Positions 1-8,200 of a DNA stretch of 33,182 nucleotides are shown here, piece after piece (within the stretch, counting starts at the first letter, position 1; each line of letters starts with the position of its first letter). The notes beneath the pieces were generated by a model. It saw only the letters and a program-made list of their open reading frames with translations, did not search any database and was not told the DNA's origin. Made by a program: the position numbers and the translations under genes. Source of the stretch: an uncultured Candidatus Saccharibacteria bacterium (GTDB lineage: Bacteria > Patescibacteriota > Saccharimonadia > Saccharimonadales > Saccharimonadaceae); the NCBI GenBank assembly GCA_927910745.1, contig CAKMNX010000003.1:1-33182 (forward strand), given 5' to 3'.

Positions 1-453
1 ACCATGAGTGGCATGAGTGTGCGAATGAGCGGATTGAGATTACCATAGCCTGGGTCGCGCCGATACTCGTTGTAGTGGCTCCAGTAGTATCGTGGTGGTG
101 TGTGGCAGTAGTTGATGATGACTTGGCAGGCCGCGTCTTCCTCACTTGATGGGCCATGCATATATGAACTGGTGAGGATGATATCAAACTCGACGCAAAT
201 CAAGTCGCCGCATCGCTTTAACAGCCAGTGTTGGAAACAGCTTATAATACGTGCGCACCTTGCGCGGGATTTTTGACTAAAACGACGGTCGAACATCAAG
301 CTCAGCAAAGGCTGGCATCTTGTCCTCATTATACATTGCGGTATAGATCGGTGCATCCGGAAAAGCTTCGTGCATAGCGAGCACGACATTCTCGGCACCA
401 CCCATTGTTGTCAAGAAGTCGCAGACAATGGCAATTTTGGGTTGTTTACTCAT
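1..453 (-). pseudogene. Glycosyltransferase family 4, 5' part, broken and cut by window edge
   Basis: The N-terminus reads MSKQPKIAIVCDF...GGAENV, the usual start of a GT4 (GT-B fold) sugar transferase; the GGAE stretch is the nucleotide-sugar enzyme's N-terminal glycine loop. In-frame TAG at 279-277 interrupts the protein after RPSF, yet the same frame continues with family-like sequence (PRKVRTYYKLFPTLAVKAMRRLDL). A one-base shift near 192 is then needed to continue as EFDIILTSSYMHGPSS...YCHTPPRYYW to the window edge. Start 453 is chosen because a TACACT -10-like box (465-460) lies 6 bases upstream and there is no Shine-Dalgarno site. It lies 39 bases downstream of glmS. Two lesions, one a substitution-type stop, make real decay more likely here than for the other shifted genes. 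Confidence 0.75.
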
Positions 454-492
454 AGTATCAGTGTAGCGCAAAGGAGAGATTTTACCTATACC

Positions 493-2319
493 TTACTCCA
501 CCGTCACACTCTTGGCAAGATTGCGCGGCTGGTCGACGTCGTGCCCCCGCTCCACTGCCATATAGTAAGCAAAAAGCTGTGATATCACATTGAACAAAAT
601 TGGCGTGAGGTGCTGCAGCTTGGTCGCGACGCGCACCACCGTCTCGGCAGGGACGCGTTTATCTGTGTCGGTAATGACAATCGCATGGGCACCACGCGCA
701 TTCATCTCGATCAGATTACTCTGCGATTTTTCGTACAACCAGTTGTCTTGCAAATAACACACTTCAAAGAAATGATCGTCGATCAGGGCAATTGGCCCAT
801 GCTTGAGCTCACCTGCTGCATAGGCTTCAGCATGAATATAGCTTACTTCCTTAAGCTTAAGTGCGCCCTCAAGTGCAGCTGGGTAGAGTGTATCGCGACC
901 AATATAGAGCGCATGATTATAGTGAGCATAATTATGTGCGATATTTTTGACGCTATCAGCTTGCTTAGCCAGCGTCTTTTCAATCTCGGCTGGTAGCATC
1001 TCAAGCTCGTTGATAAACTCACCCATCAGTTGTGGGTTTGTCCCCTTGGCCGCTGCGAGCATAAGGCCAAAGATCGTCATTGCTGCCACTTGCGAGGTAA
1101 AGGCCTTGGTGCTGGCCACACTGATCTCTGCCCCCACGTGTACATATACTCCACCGTCAACTTCGCGTGCAATCGTGCTCCCCACTGCATTAACGACACC
1201 AAGGCACGTCACACCACGCCGCTTGAGCTCCGTCAGACAGGCCAATGTATCGGCCGTCTCACCACTCTGACTCACAATGAGCGCAACGGTATGCTCGGGG
1301 ATGTTATATGCTCGGTAGCGTAGCTCACTAGCAATCTCTACACTTACTGTTACATCATCAGTCAGTTGCTCAATAAAATAACTAGCCTGCATACCCGCAA
1401 AATACGCCGTGCCACAGCCCACAATCATCACATGCTTGATCTGTCGCAATTCAGCATCACTTAAGCCTATACCGCCTAGCCGGGCATAGCGCTGCGCGGC
1501 AATCACTCGCCCAGCCAGCGTTGCCGCAAGGCTGGTCGGTTGCTCAAATATTTCTTTGAGGAGGAAGTGGTCGTACCCCTGTTTTTGAATAGCTTGCAAA
1601 TCCATCTCTAGCGTCTCTACTTGTACATCAACCACTTGTGAATCCGTCGTTTGGAGCTCGAGACCGGTGCGGGTGCAGCGCCCTACTTCGCCATCGTGCA
1701 GATAGACCACTTGGTTGGTATACCCCACCAGGGCCGATGCATCACTGGCAATGTACGTTTCGCCATCACCAAGCCCAACAATGAGCGGACTACCCTTGCG
1801 TGCTACAATAATCTCATTAGGGTCATTCGCTTGAACAACTGCTAAGCCATATGTGCCTACCACCATTTTGAGCGCACCTCGCACCGCCGCCAAGAGGTCT
1901 GGTGCTTGCTTGTGTAGATAGTCGATGAGCGCCGTCAATACTTCAGTATCAGTATCACTTTTAAATTCATACTCATGCGCTGCAAGCATCGTCTTGAGCG
2001 CTTGATAGTTCTCGATAATGCCGTTATGTACAACGTAGATCTGCCCCACCTGATGCGGATGAGCGTTGCGCTTGCTGGGTGCCCCGTGGGTTGCCCAGCG
2101 AGTGTGACCAATGCCAACCGTATCAGTCGTCTTGTGGCGAGCTGTGAGCTCATTCAGCGCAGCCACCTTGCCTTTCGTTCGGAGCAACGTTGGCGCAGCA
2201 TCCTTGTCGAGTGTAACAATACCAGCACTATCATATCCGCGATATTCAAGTCGCTTGAGTTCCGTCAGCAGTACACCCTGCGCTGGCCGCGTTCCGATAT
2301 ATCCAACTATTCCACACAT
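493..2319 (-). CDS. glmS: Glutamine-fructose-6-phosphate aminotransferase (isomerizing)
   Basis: Cytosolic enzyme making glucosamine-6-phosphate from fructose-6-phosphate and glutamine, the first step to UDP-GlcNAc for peptidoglycan and surface glycans. The 608-residue length is normal for the family. Cys2 right after Met1 (MCGIVGYIG) is the glutaminase nucleophile; HTRWATHG (72-79) and HNGIIENY (about 98-105) belong to the N-terminal Ntn amidotransferase domain. Two SIS sugar-isomerase domains follow, with GCGTAYFAG (301-309), SQSGET (350-355) and a C-terminal EGALKLKEVSYIHAEA segment. It ends in LAKSVTVE, the usual active-site tail. The start has a good purine-rich Shine-Dalgarno (AGAGGAAAGGA) and a TATAAT box. 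Intact. Confidence 0.97.
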   Translation of the reverse strand: MCGIVGYIGTRPAQGVLLTELKRLEYRGYDSAGIVTLDKDAAPTLLRTKGKVAALNELTARHKTTDTVGIGHTRWATHGAPSKRNAHPHQVGQIYVVHNGIIENYQALKTMLAAHEYEFKSDTDTEVLTALIDYLHKQAPDLLAAVRGALKMVVGTYGLAVVQANDPNEIIVARKGSPLIVGLGDGETYIASDASALVGYTNQVVYLHDGEVGRCTRTGLELQTTDSQVVDVQVETLEMDLQAIQKQGYDHFLLKEIFEQPTSLAATLAGRVIAAQRYARLGGIGLSDAELRQIKHVMIVGCGTAYFAGMQASYFIEQLTDDVTVSVEIASELRYRAYNIPEHTVALIVSQSGETADTLACLTELKRRGVTCLGVVNAVGSTIAREVDGGVYVHVGAEISVASTKAFTSQVAAMTIFGLMLAAAKGTNPQLMGEFINELEMLPAEIEKTLAKQADSVKNIAHNYAHYNHALYIGRDTLYPAALEGALKLKEVSYIHAEAYAAGELKHGPIALIDDHFFEVCYLQDNWLYEKSQSNLIEMNARGAHAIVITDTDKRVPAETVVRVATKLQHLTPILFNVISQLFAYYMAVERGHDVDQPRNLAKSVTVE

Positions 2320-2346
2320 AGATTTTTCCTTTCCTCTCGTATTATA
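2320..2346 (-). promoter_or_regulatory. glmS promoter -10 and ribosome binding site
   Basis: On the minus strand TATAAT lies at 2346-2341, followed by 21 bases containing AGAGGAAAGGA before the ATG at 2319. This predicts a short leader of about 15 bases with a Shine-Dalgarno site. No convincing -35 was seen. The rest of the 295-base gap between glmS and galE is AT-rich and contains only the galE promoter at its right end. Confidence 0.6.
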
Positions 2347-2578
2347 GCGCTTTGGTCTTTGCCTTCTAGTGTACTCTCATTTTTAAATAATTTTGCAAGA
2401 ATGTAAAAATTACAATGATTTTTCTCTGTTAGATTGTGTTGATGTTTTTACACCAATAGTACTTTACCTATAAAAGATAAAGAAAAATGACAAAAAGCAA
2501 GAACGAATACAGTGCTCATTCTCAGCAATAGTTAAGCCGATATGCTCATACTTATAGACAAAGAATAATACGATATGT

Positions 2579-2614
2579 TCGACATTTTTTCGACGAAGAG
2601 GTATACTAGATAGT
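2579..2614 (+). promoter_or_regulatory. galE promoter, leaderless type
   Basis: TCGACA (2579-2584, five of six matches to TTGACA), a 17-base spacer, TATACT (2602-2607), then 7 bases to the ATG at 2615. A transcript starting at the normal distance would begin at or within a base or two of the start codon. No Shine-Dalgarno is present. Confidence 0.7.
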
Positions 2615-3637
2615 ATGAGTAGAGAAACGATTTTAGTCACTGGTGGCGCTGGGTATATTGGCAGCCACACCATTATTGAGCTGATTGCGGCAGGATTTGA
2701 CGTCGTCGTTATTGACAATCTTGCCAATGCGAGCCATGAAAGCCTGCAGCGCGTCGAAACAATTACCGGCACAACTATCCCCTTTGTCGAGGCTGATGTG
2801 CGCGACCGATCGGCACTCAATGCGATTTTTACCAAGCATGATATCAGTGCTGTGATTCACTTTGCTGGACTCAAGGCAGTTGGTGAGTCGGTTGAGAAAC
2901 CGCTGGAATACTATGACTGCAATCTTAGCTCAACCCTCACCCTCTTAGCTGCAATGCGAGAACATGGGGTGCATCGACTTGTTTTCTCAAGCTCTGCGAC
3001 GGTCTATGGCACACCAGAGTCATTGCCACTCACTGAATCATCACGCACTGGCACCGGCATTACTAATCCATATGGCTGGACGAAATATATGATCGAGCAG
3101 ATCATTCGTGACTATTGCACGGCACACCCCGACTTCCAAGCGACTATCTTGCGCTACTTTAATCCGATTGGTGCGCATGTGTCAGGTATGATTGGCGAAG
3201 ATCCAAATGGCATCCCTAATAATCTCCTGCCCTATGTTGCACAAGTTGCAGTTGGAAAATTGCAAAGCGTTGGTGTATTTGGTGATGACTACGACACGCC
3301 TGATGGTACCGGTGTACGCGACTACATTCATGTTGTCGACCTCGCTAAAGGGCATGTAGCTGCTCTATCGCACATGCAGCCTGGCGAGCATACCTATAAC
3401 CTTGGTACTGGTCATGGCACTTCTGTCCTGGAAATCATTAGAGCCTTTGGCAAAGCGTGCAAGCATGACATTCCATACGAGATAAAACCACGCCGAGCTG
3501 GTGATATTGCAGCTTGCTATGCCGACTGTAGCAAGGCACAGCAAGAGCTTGGTTGGCAAGCAGAATTGTCTATCGAACAAGCCTGTGAAGACTCATGGCG
3601 ATGGCAGTCTCACAACCCAAACGGCTATAAGAATTAA
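2615..3637 (+). CDS. galE: UDP-glucose 4-epimerase
   Basis: Interconverts UDP-glucose and UDP-galactose (or the GlcNAc forms) in the cytosol, supplying galactose-type donors for the surrounding glycosyltransferases. It is an extended short-chain dehydrogenase of 340 residues, the family norm. Seen: NAD-binding GGAGYIG (10-16), acidic VIDNL after the second strand, HFAGLKAVGES, the SSSATVYG segment (125-132) with catalytic Ser/Thr, and Y153-x3-K157 (YGWTK). LRYFNPIGAH and DTPDGTGVRDYIHV are typical GalE C-domain motifs. It stands alone in its transcription unit with its own leaderless promoter, divergent from glmS. Confidence 0.96.
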   Translation: MSRETILVTGGAGYIGSHTIIELIAAGFDVVVIDNLANASHESLQRVETITGTTIPFVEADVRDRSALNAIFTKHDISAVIHFAGLKAVGESVEKPLEYYDCNLSSTLTLLAAMREHGVHRLVFSSSATVYGTPESLPLTESSRTGTGITNPYGWTKYMIEQIIRDYCTAHPDFQATILRYFNPIGAHVSGMIGEDPNGIPNNLLPYVAQVAVGKLQSVGVFGDDYDTPDGTGVRDYIHVVDLAKGHVAALSHMQPGEHTYNLGTGHGTSVLEIIRAFGKACKHDIPYEIKPRRAGDIAACYADCSKAQQELGWQAELSIEQACEDSWRWQSHNPNGYKN

Positions 3638-3646
3638 AATTTAGAT

Positions 3647-3667
3647 AATACCCCATGAGGGTATTTT
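3647..3667 (+). terminator. Probable galE terminator hairpin
   Basis: AATACCC (3647-3653) pairs with GGGTATT (3659-3665) around a 5-base loop and is followed by TT, 10 bases after the galE stop. The U-tract is short, so strength is uncertain. The remaining gap to 3835 is AT-rich and includes an imperfect palindrome at 3672-3717. Confidence 0.5.
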
Positions 3668-3671
3668 GCAA

Positions 3672-3717
3672 TGAACAAAATATTTATTGTATTCAAAGTG
3701 AATATATTATTTGTTCA
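3672..3717. repeat. Imperfect AT-rich palindrome
   Basis: The stretch begins TGAACAAA and ends with its reverse complement TTTGTTCA, and much of the inner sequence also matches its own reverse complement with mismatches. It could be a hairpin that supports galE termination or a protein-binding palindrome. No function is assigned. Confidence 0.4.
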
Positions 3718-3835
3718 TACAATAATTTTATTATTCAAGGACGTAGACTTCTTGCTATGTACTTTTGCGTTCCTGAGTAATACATGTATACAAACTATTG
3801 TTGCCTACTAAAGATTAATCTATAGAAATAATAAA

Positions 3836-3856
3836 CAGCCCATGGATATTGGGCTG
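3836..3856 (-). terminator. Intrinsic terminator of the cytidylyltransferase-like gene
   Basis: CAGCCCA (3836-3842) pairs perfectly with TGGGCTG (3850-3856) around a 7-base loop. Read on the minus strand the hairpin is followed by TTTATTATTT, a reasonable U-tract, and lies 43 bases after the stop of the gene at 3899. It may also act weakly on the plus strand. Confidence 0.65.
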
Positions 3857-3898
3857 CTTTGTTACTGCAAAAAAAGCAAGGTTCGGTTTAGACGCCTA

Positions 3899-4329
3899 CT
3901 ATTCTTGGCCAGTCGCTTTATTGATACGAGTTGAGGAATCTGGTTTACCTTCGCCGGCGTCGAAGCGCATTTCTATATTGTACTTTTTACACACTTCTGC
4001 TTCAGGAATAGCCTTTTCCGTGTCACGATCACCGCCGTTGGCAAAAATAAGTTGGTCGCCAGGATATTGGCCAGCAACCATCTCGAGCGATTTGATTTGT
4101 GTGGGATCTTCGTCAATTGATAGAATCACTTGGTCAACACCTTTGAGAGCACGCATGAGACGCAGGCGATTGCTTTCGTTGAGAATAATTTGCCTTTTTT
4201 CAGCAATTGTTGCTTGTCGTTGTTGACAATAACAATAAGTTTGTCGCCCATTGCGGCAGCTGCTTCGATCATATCGATATGCCCACCATGGAGCGGGTTA
4301 AAATAACCACTGACAATTACTACTCGCAT
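3899..4329 (-). CDS. Cytidylyltransferase-like nucleotidyltransferase, apparent frameshift
   Basis: Small nucleotidyltransferase of the RfaE/TagD-like class, which activates a sugar- or polyol-phosphate with a nucleotide; the substrate cannot be told from sequence. The N-terminal part carries the HxGH motif in FNPLHGGHIDMI (H14, H17) and VNNDKQQLL. The C-terminal part carries PDSSTRI, the family's second nucleotide-binding motif. They lie in different frames: the first frame stops at 4126, the second ends at 3899. A single missing A in the run at 4200-4195 would join them as LLKKRQIILNESNR, giving about 143 residues, normal for the family. Start 4329 has a strong AAGGAGA Shine-Dalgarno and an upstream TATAAT (4383-4378). 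It is divergent from rfbB. Confidence 0.8.
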
Positions 4330-4401
4330 TTATTATTATCTCCTTGTTGTTTATCGTTAGAAAGCTTCTGTTGCTATATTATACCATTACTCCTGTATAT
4401 C

Positions 4402-4437
4402 TCGACACCATCCCCTATTTCACGCTATAATACAGCT
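4402..4437 (+). promoter_or_regulatory. rfbB promoter, leaderless type
   Basis: TCGACA (4402-4407), an 18-base spacer, a perfect TATAAT (4426-4431), then exactly 6 bases to the ATG at 4438. The same TCGACA -35 variant is used at galE. No Shine-Dalgarno. This placement fixes the rfbB start at 4438 against longer in-frame alternatives. The opposite-facing gene at 4329 has its own TATAAT at 4383-4378. Confidence 0.75.
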
Positions 4438-5448
4438 ATGACAAAACTGCTTATCACCGGTGGTGCGGGGTTCATTGGCTCGAACTTCGTGCATTATACC
4501 GTTCATCACAAGCCGGAATATGAAATCACTGTTGTCGATAAGATGACATATGCTGCGAACCCGCACAACCTCGACGGAGTGCGCGAGCAAATCACCTTCG
4601 TGCAGGGCGATATTTGCGATGCCGAACTGATGGATCGCTTGATTGCCGAGACAGATATCGTTGTCCACTTTGCGGCGGAGAGTCATAACGACAACTCGCT
4701 GCGCGACCCAAAACCCTTCCTCGACACCAACGTGTATGGCACCTACACTATTTTGCAAGCAGTGCGTAACCACAACAAGCGCCTCCATCACATTAGCACT
4801 GATGAAGTGTTTGGCGATCTAGAACTGGACGATCCAAACCGCTTTACTGAGGAAACACCATACAACCCATCTAGCCCCTACTCGAGCACGAAGGCGTCGA
4901 GCGATATGCTGGTCCGCGCCTGGATTCGCAGCTTTGGTGTGAAGGCAACGATTAGCAACTGCTCCAACAACTACGGCCCCCGCCAGCACATCGAGAAATT
5001 TATCCCGCGGCAAATTACTAACATCCTGAGCGACATCAAACCAAAGCTCTATGGCACGGGCGAGCAGGTACGCGATTGGATCCATGTCGATGACCATAAC
5101 TCAGCGGTACATTTGATTCTCGAGAAAGGCACGCTGGGCGACACCTACATCATTGGCGCAGATAACGACCATGTCAATAACAAAGCGGTGATTGAGATGA
5201 TCTGCGACTTAATGGGTAAAGGTAAGGACTGGTACGAGCATGTCAACGATCGCCCTGGCCACGACATGCGCTATGCGATGGACTCGAGCAAGCTGCGCCG
5301 CGAGCTTGGCTGGCAACCACAATATACCGACCAAGATGGCATGGCTAACGGCCTACGCCAAACCATTGAGTGGTACACTACCAACCGCGACTGGTGGCAA
5401 GCCCAAAAAGCCGCTGTAGAAGCAACCTACGCTAAGCAAGGACAATAA
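4438..5448 (+). CDS. rfbB: dTDP-glucose 4,6-dehydratase
   Basis: Second step of dTDP-L-rhamnose synthesis: NAD-dependent conversion of dTDP-glucose to dTDP-4-keto-6-deoxyglucose. The start at 4438 gives 336 residues beginning MTKLLITGGAGFIGSN, with GGAGFIG (8-14) for NAD binding. ISTDEVFGDL contains the catalytic T121-D122-E123 typical of RmlB rather than GalE. Y148-x3-K152 (YSSTK) is the SDR pair. RDWIHVDDHNSAV and PGHDMRYAMD are further RmlB signatures. It is the first gene of a tight operon with the Nudix gene (4-base gap), rfbC and rfbD. Confidence 0.96.
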   Translation: MTKLLITGGAGFIGSNFVHYTVHHKPEYEITVVDKMTYAANPHNLDGVREQITFVQGDICDAELMDRLIAETDIVVHFAAESHNDNSLRDPKPFLDTNVYGTYTILQAVRNHNKRLHHISTDEVFGDLELDDPNRFTEETPYNPSSPYSSTKASSDMLVRAWIRSFGVKATISNCSNNYGPRQHIEKFIPRQITNILSDIKPKLYGTGEQVRDWIHVDDHNSAVHLILEKGTLGDTYIIGADNDHVNNKAVIEMICDLMGKGKDWYEHVNDRPGHDMRYAMDSSKLRRELGWQPQYTDQDGMANGLRQTIEWYTTNRDWWQAQKAAVEATYAKQGQ

Positions 5449-5452
5449 GCCA

Positions 5453-6001
5453 ATGCCCGACATCCCCAGCAAAACTCGCGTGAGTAGCAAGATCGCCTAT
5501 CAAAACCCCTGGATCACCATCCACGAAGACCAGACACGCGACCATGCAGGTAACCTGGGGGTATACGGCTATATGGAGTCGCGAAACTCGTGTATGGTCG
5601 TCGCTGTCGACGAGCATGAGCGAATCTACCTGGTGCGCGGCTTCCGTTATCCATCGCAGAGCTTTGGCTGGGAACTGCCTGGTGGCGGTGGTGACGGCGA
5701 GGATCTACTCACCGCCTCCAAGCGTGAGCTAGAAGAAGAAACTGGTATTGTTGCCCAGTCGTGGGAGAAGCTCGGTGAAGCATATGTCTGCAACGGCCTA
5801 ATGACAGAGAAAATGGCGGTGTGCTTGGCACGAGACCTGTCTTTTGATGGTAACAAAGAACAATCGGATGAAGTATTTAGCGATATGCGATTCTTCACTC
5901 ACGAGGAGATTGACCAGCTTATTACCCAAGGCGATATTAACGACTGCCAGACACTCGCTGGCCTCCATTATTATCATATATGGCGAAAGGAGAACTCATG
6001 A
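5453..6001 (+). CDS. Nudix hydrolase
   Basis: A 182-residue Nudix pyrophosphohydrolase, resembling the ADP-sugar/ADP-ribose pyrophosphatase group. A complete Nudix box GX5EX7REUXEEXGU is visible at residues 77-99 (G77, E83, then RELEEETGI 91-99), so the metal-binding glutamates are present. The N-terminal half has the family's ESRNSCMVVAVDE strand and VRGFRYPSQ. Substrate unknown. It starts 4 bases after the rfbB stop, with AAGGA about 10 bases upstream, and its TGA overlaps the rfbC ATG (ATGA), so it is translated as part of the rhamnose operon. A house-cleaning or flux-control role on nucleotide sugars is an inference from position only. Confidence 0.92.
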   Translation: MPDIPSKTRVSSKIAYQNPWITIHEDQTRDHAGNLGVYGYMESRNSCMVVAVDEHERIYLVRGFRYPSQSFGWELPGGGGDGEDLLTASKRELEEETGIVAQSWEKLGEAYVCNGLMTEKMAVCLARDLSFDGNKEQSDEVFSDMRFFTHEEIDQLITQGDINDCQTLAGLHYYHIWRKENS

Positions 6002-6567
6002 ATTTCGACCCATCAAGCTACAACGACCTTACCGTGACTGAATCGCCAATTCCAGGGCTATTCGTCATCAAGCTGCCCGTCCATGGTGACAACCGTGGGT
6101 GGTTCAAAGAAAATTACCAGAAGGAGAAGATGGAAGCGCTGGGGCTACCTGCCTTTACCATTGTACAGAACAATATCAGCTTTAATGACAAAGCTGGTGC
6201 AACACGTGGGCTACACGCCGAGCCCTGGAATAAGTTCATTAGTACTGCGAATGGCCGCGTGTTCGGTGCATGGTGTGATGTGCGCCAAGGCCCAACCTTT
6301 GGCCACACATTCTCTGTAGAAATTAATCCTGGCACAGCGGTGTTTGTACCCAAGGGCGTGGCAAATGGTTACCAGACACTGGACGATAATGTGGCATACA
6401 CCTACCTGGTTGACGCCCATTGGTCACCAGATGCGCAGTATACCTTTGTCAATCTCTTTGACCCAGCGCTCGATATTGCGTGGCCACTTGGCAAAGATAA
6501 GGCGATCATCTCACACAAAGATGCTGCGCACCCACTCCTGCGCGACGTACAGCCAATGGAATTATAA
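5998..6567 (+). CDS. rfbC: dTDP-4-dehydrorhamnose 3,5-epimerase
   Basis: Third step of dTDP-L-rhamnose synthesis, epimerising C3 and C5 of the 4-keto sugar; a cupin-fold enzyme of 189 residues. Seen: DNRGWFKE (31-38), QNNISFNDKAGATRGLH with catalytic His73, Lys79, a DVRQGPTFG turn, VFVPKGVANGYQTL, and the Y134/Y136 region that supplies the catalytic tyrosine. Start 5998 is chosen over an upstream in-frame ATG at 5980 because AAAGGAG lies at normal spacing, and because it gives the ATGA overlap with the Nudix gene. Some positions differ from well-studied RmlC (GAWCDVR), so a related NDP-hexose epimerase is possible. Confidence 0.93.
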   Translation: MNFDPSSYNDLTVTESPIPGLFVIKLPVHGDNRGWFKENYQKEKMEALGLPAFTIVQNNISFNDKAGATRGLHAEPWNKFISTANGRVFGAWCDVRQGPTFGHTFSVEINPGTAVFVPKGVANGYQTLDDNVAYTYLVDAHWSPDAQYTFVNLFDPALDIAWPLGKDKAIISHKDAAHPLLRDVQPMEL

Positions 6568-6584
6568 AAAGAAAGGAAGCGTGC

Positions 6585-7442
6585 ATGACAGATTACACCT
6601 CTACCCTCATCATTGGTGCCAACGGGCAATTGGCCAAAGCAATGCAGCAGCAATACCCTAGTGCTCGGGCGGTTGGGCATAATGACCTCGATCTCTGCAG
6701 CGCAGCAGCTATTGCAACCTTCGACTGGTCCGGCATTAAGACAATCATCAACACTGCTGCTTATACCAATGTTGACGGCGCAGAAACATCGGAGGGCCGC
6801 GCAGCAGCCTGGCGCATCAATGCCCAAGCGGTGGGACAGCTTGCTCGTATCTGCTCCGAGCGAGACATTACCTTGGTTCATGTGTCGAGCGATTATGTTT
6901 TTGATGGTGAGACAGCACCACATACCGAAGATGAGCTATTTAGCCCCTTAAGCGTCTATGGTGCATCCAAAGCAGCAGGCGACATTGCCGCGAGCACCAC
7001 GCCACGGCACTATATTATCCGCACCAGCTGGGTGATCGGTGACGGTAAAAACTTCGTGACAACGATGCTCGGCCTGGCCGCAAAAAATATCGCACCAACA
7101 GTAGTAGCAGACCAAATCGGCCGCCTGAGCTTCACGCCAGAAATTGCACGGGCGATTGACTACTTAGTAGAGAATAAGGCACCATACGACACCTACAATG
7201 TAACAAATAGTGGTCCACTGGTAAGTTGGGCAGACATCACGCGGCAGATCTTTGCCCTGGCAGGACGTGATGACTTACCAGTAACAGATACAACCACCGC
7301 CGAGTATTTTGCTAATAAGCCCGGCGTCGCACCACGACCACTCAATAGTGACCTCAGCCTTGAAAAATTACACGCGACTGGCTTTGCGAGCCAAGACTGG
7401 CAGGATGCACTACATGAATATGTTGTGAGAAGTATTCATTAA
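6585..7442 (+). CDS. rfbD: dTDP-4-dehydrorhamnose reductase
   Basis: Last step of dTDP-L-rhamnose synthesis: NAD(P)H-dependent reduction of the 4-keto group. It has 285 residues. Seen: LIIGANGQLAKAM nucleotide-binding loop (8-20), TAAYTNVDGAE, SSDYVFDGE (101-109), Y125-x3-K129 (YGASK), IIRTSWVIGDG, and the C-terminal RPLNSDLSLEKL typical of RmlD. GAAAGGAAG precedes the start and it follows rfbC by 17 bases, so it closes the rfbB-Nudix-rfbC-rfbD operon. A paralogue lies at 12406-13263. Confidence 0.95.
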   Translation: MTDYTSTLIIGANGQLAKAMQQQYPSARAVGHNDLDLCSAAAIATFDWSGIKTIINTAAYTNVDGAETSEGRAAAWRINAQAVGQLARICSERDITLVHVSSDYVFDGETAPHTEDELFSPLSVYGASKAAGDIAASTTPRHYIIRTSWVIGDGKNFVTTMLGLAAKNIAPTVVADQIGRLSFTPEIARAIDYLVENKAPYDTYNVTNSGPLVSWADITRQIFALAGRDDLPVTDTTTAEYFANKPGVAPRPLNSDLSLEKLHATGFASQDWQDALHEYVVRSIH

Positions 7443-7461
7443 TGACACCCTAGAATTTCTT

Positions 7462-8043
7462 CTACGATCCATTCTTATTAGACCAATGGAAATATAACAC
7501 ATTCGACCAATATATATTATTGATCTGATCTAAGGTCTGTGTATAACCCATGGAAATCTGCAGCTTAACAAAATCACTGTAGACTTGTGCGACTTCAGAG
7601 TCAGCATCATCACTTCTAATGCTTTCGTATAGATCGCGGTTTTCTGCAATCACACCCGCATCATCATCAGCTAACAGTGAATATATTTCGCCCGCCTCGA
7701 GCAAAAAATACTGCTGAGCGTTTTTTTCGTTGTGCAAGAAATTGAGTGTTTTAGTGACCACCTGAGGGTCAATACACTCTTCAATATTAGCAAAGAACAT
7801 TTCAAGCCGGTCCACGCCACGTTTATAATCTGCAATGAGAGCAAGTGGCAAAGTCTTGCCCTCCTCTTCAAGACTGTTAAATATTGTCGAATCGACAATC
7901 TCTGTTTTGCTACTGAGCAGAATACGATATACGATTGGTATATCCGTATTATATTCAGATAGATCAACTATTCGAGCTTTGCTGATGTCTTCGTCGGTGT
8001 ATGGTTTTCGATCAATTGAATATAGATATGCGCGATTCGCCAT
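7462..8043 (-). CDS. Hypothetical protein, MANRAYLY-type
   Basis: An intact 193-residue soluble, acidic protein with no signal peptide or membrane segment. I do not recognise its function. The N-terminus MANRAYLYSIDRKP and the phrase IPIVYRILLS recall a family of uncharacterised bacterial proteins of about 190 residues that begin MANR.YLY, but this is from memory. No catalytic motif is visible. It has a strong AAAGGAGA Shine-Dalgarno and converges on rfbD with only 19 bases between them. It separates rfbA from the other rhamnose genes, so it may be an insertion into an older rfb cluster. Confidence 0.8.
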   Translation of the reverse strand: MANRAYLYSIDRKPYTDEDISKARIVDLSEYNTDIPIVYRILLSSKTEIVDSTIFNSLEEEGKTLPLALIADYKRGVDRLEMFFANIEECIDPQVVTKTLNFLHNEKNAQQYFLLEAGEIYSLLADDDAGVIAENRDLYESIRSDDADSEVAQVYSDFVKLQISMGYTQTLDQINNIYWSNVLYFHWSNKNGS

Positions 8044-8200
8044 ATATCTCCTTTTATCTTCCTGATGATATAACTCATAATACTCTCAAGTGAACACACA
8101 AGCAAATCTCTCGTTTGTTCAACCGATTATCACAGACTGTTATCATCCACTCTATATTCATATCACATCATATTTGATACTATGGTACTATAACTATATC

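Noticed and set aside
6402..6923. 173-residue open frame on the minus strand across the rfbC-rfbD junction
   Set aside because: Antisense to two clear genes, Cys-rich, no start signal.
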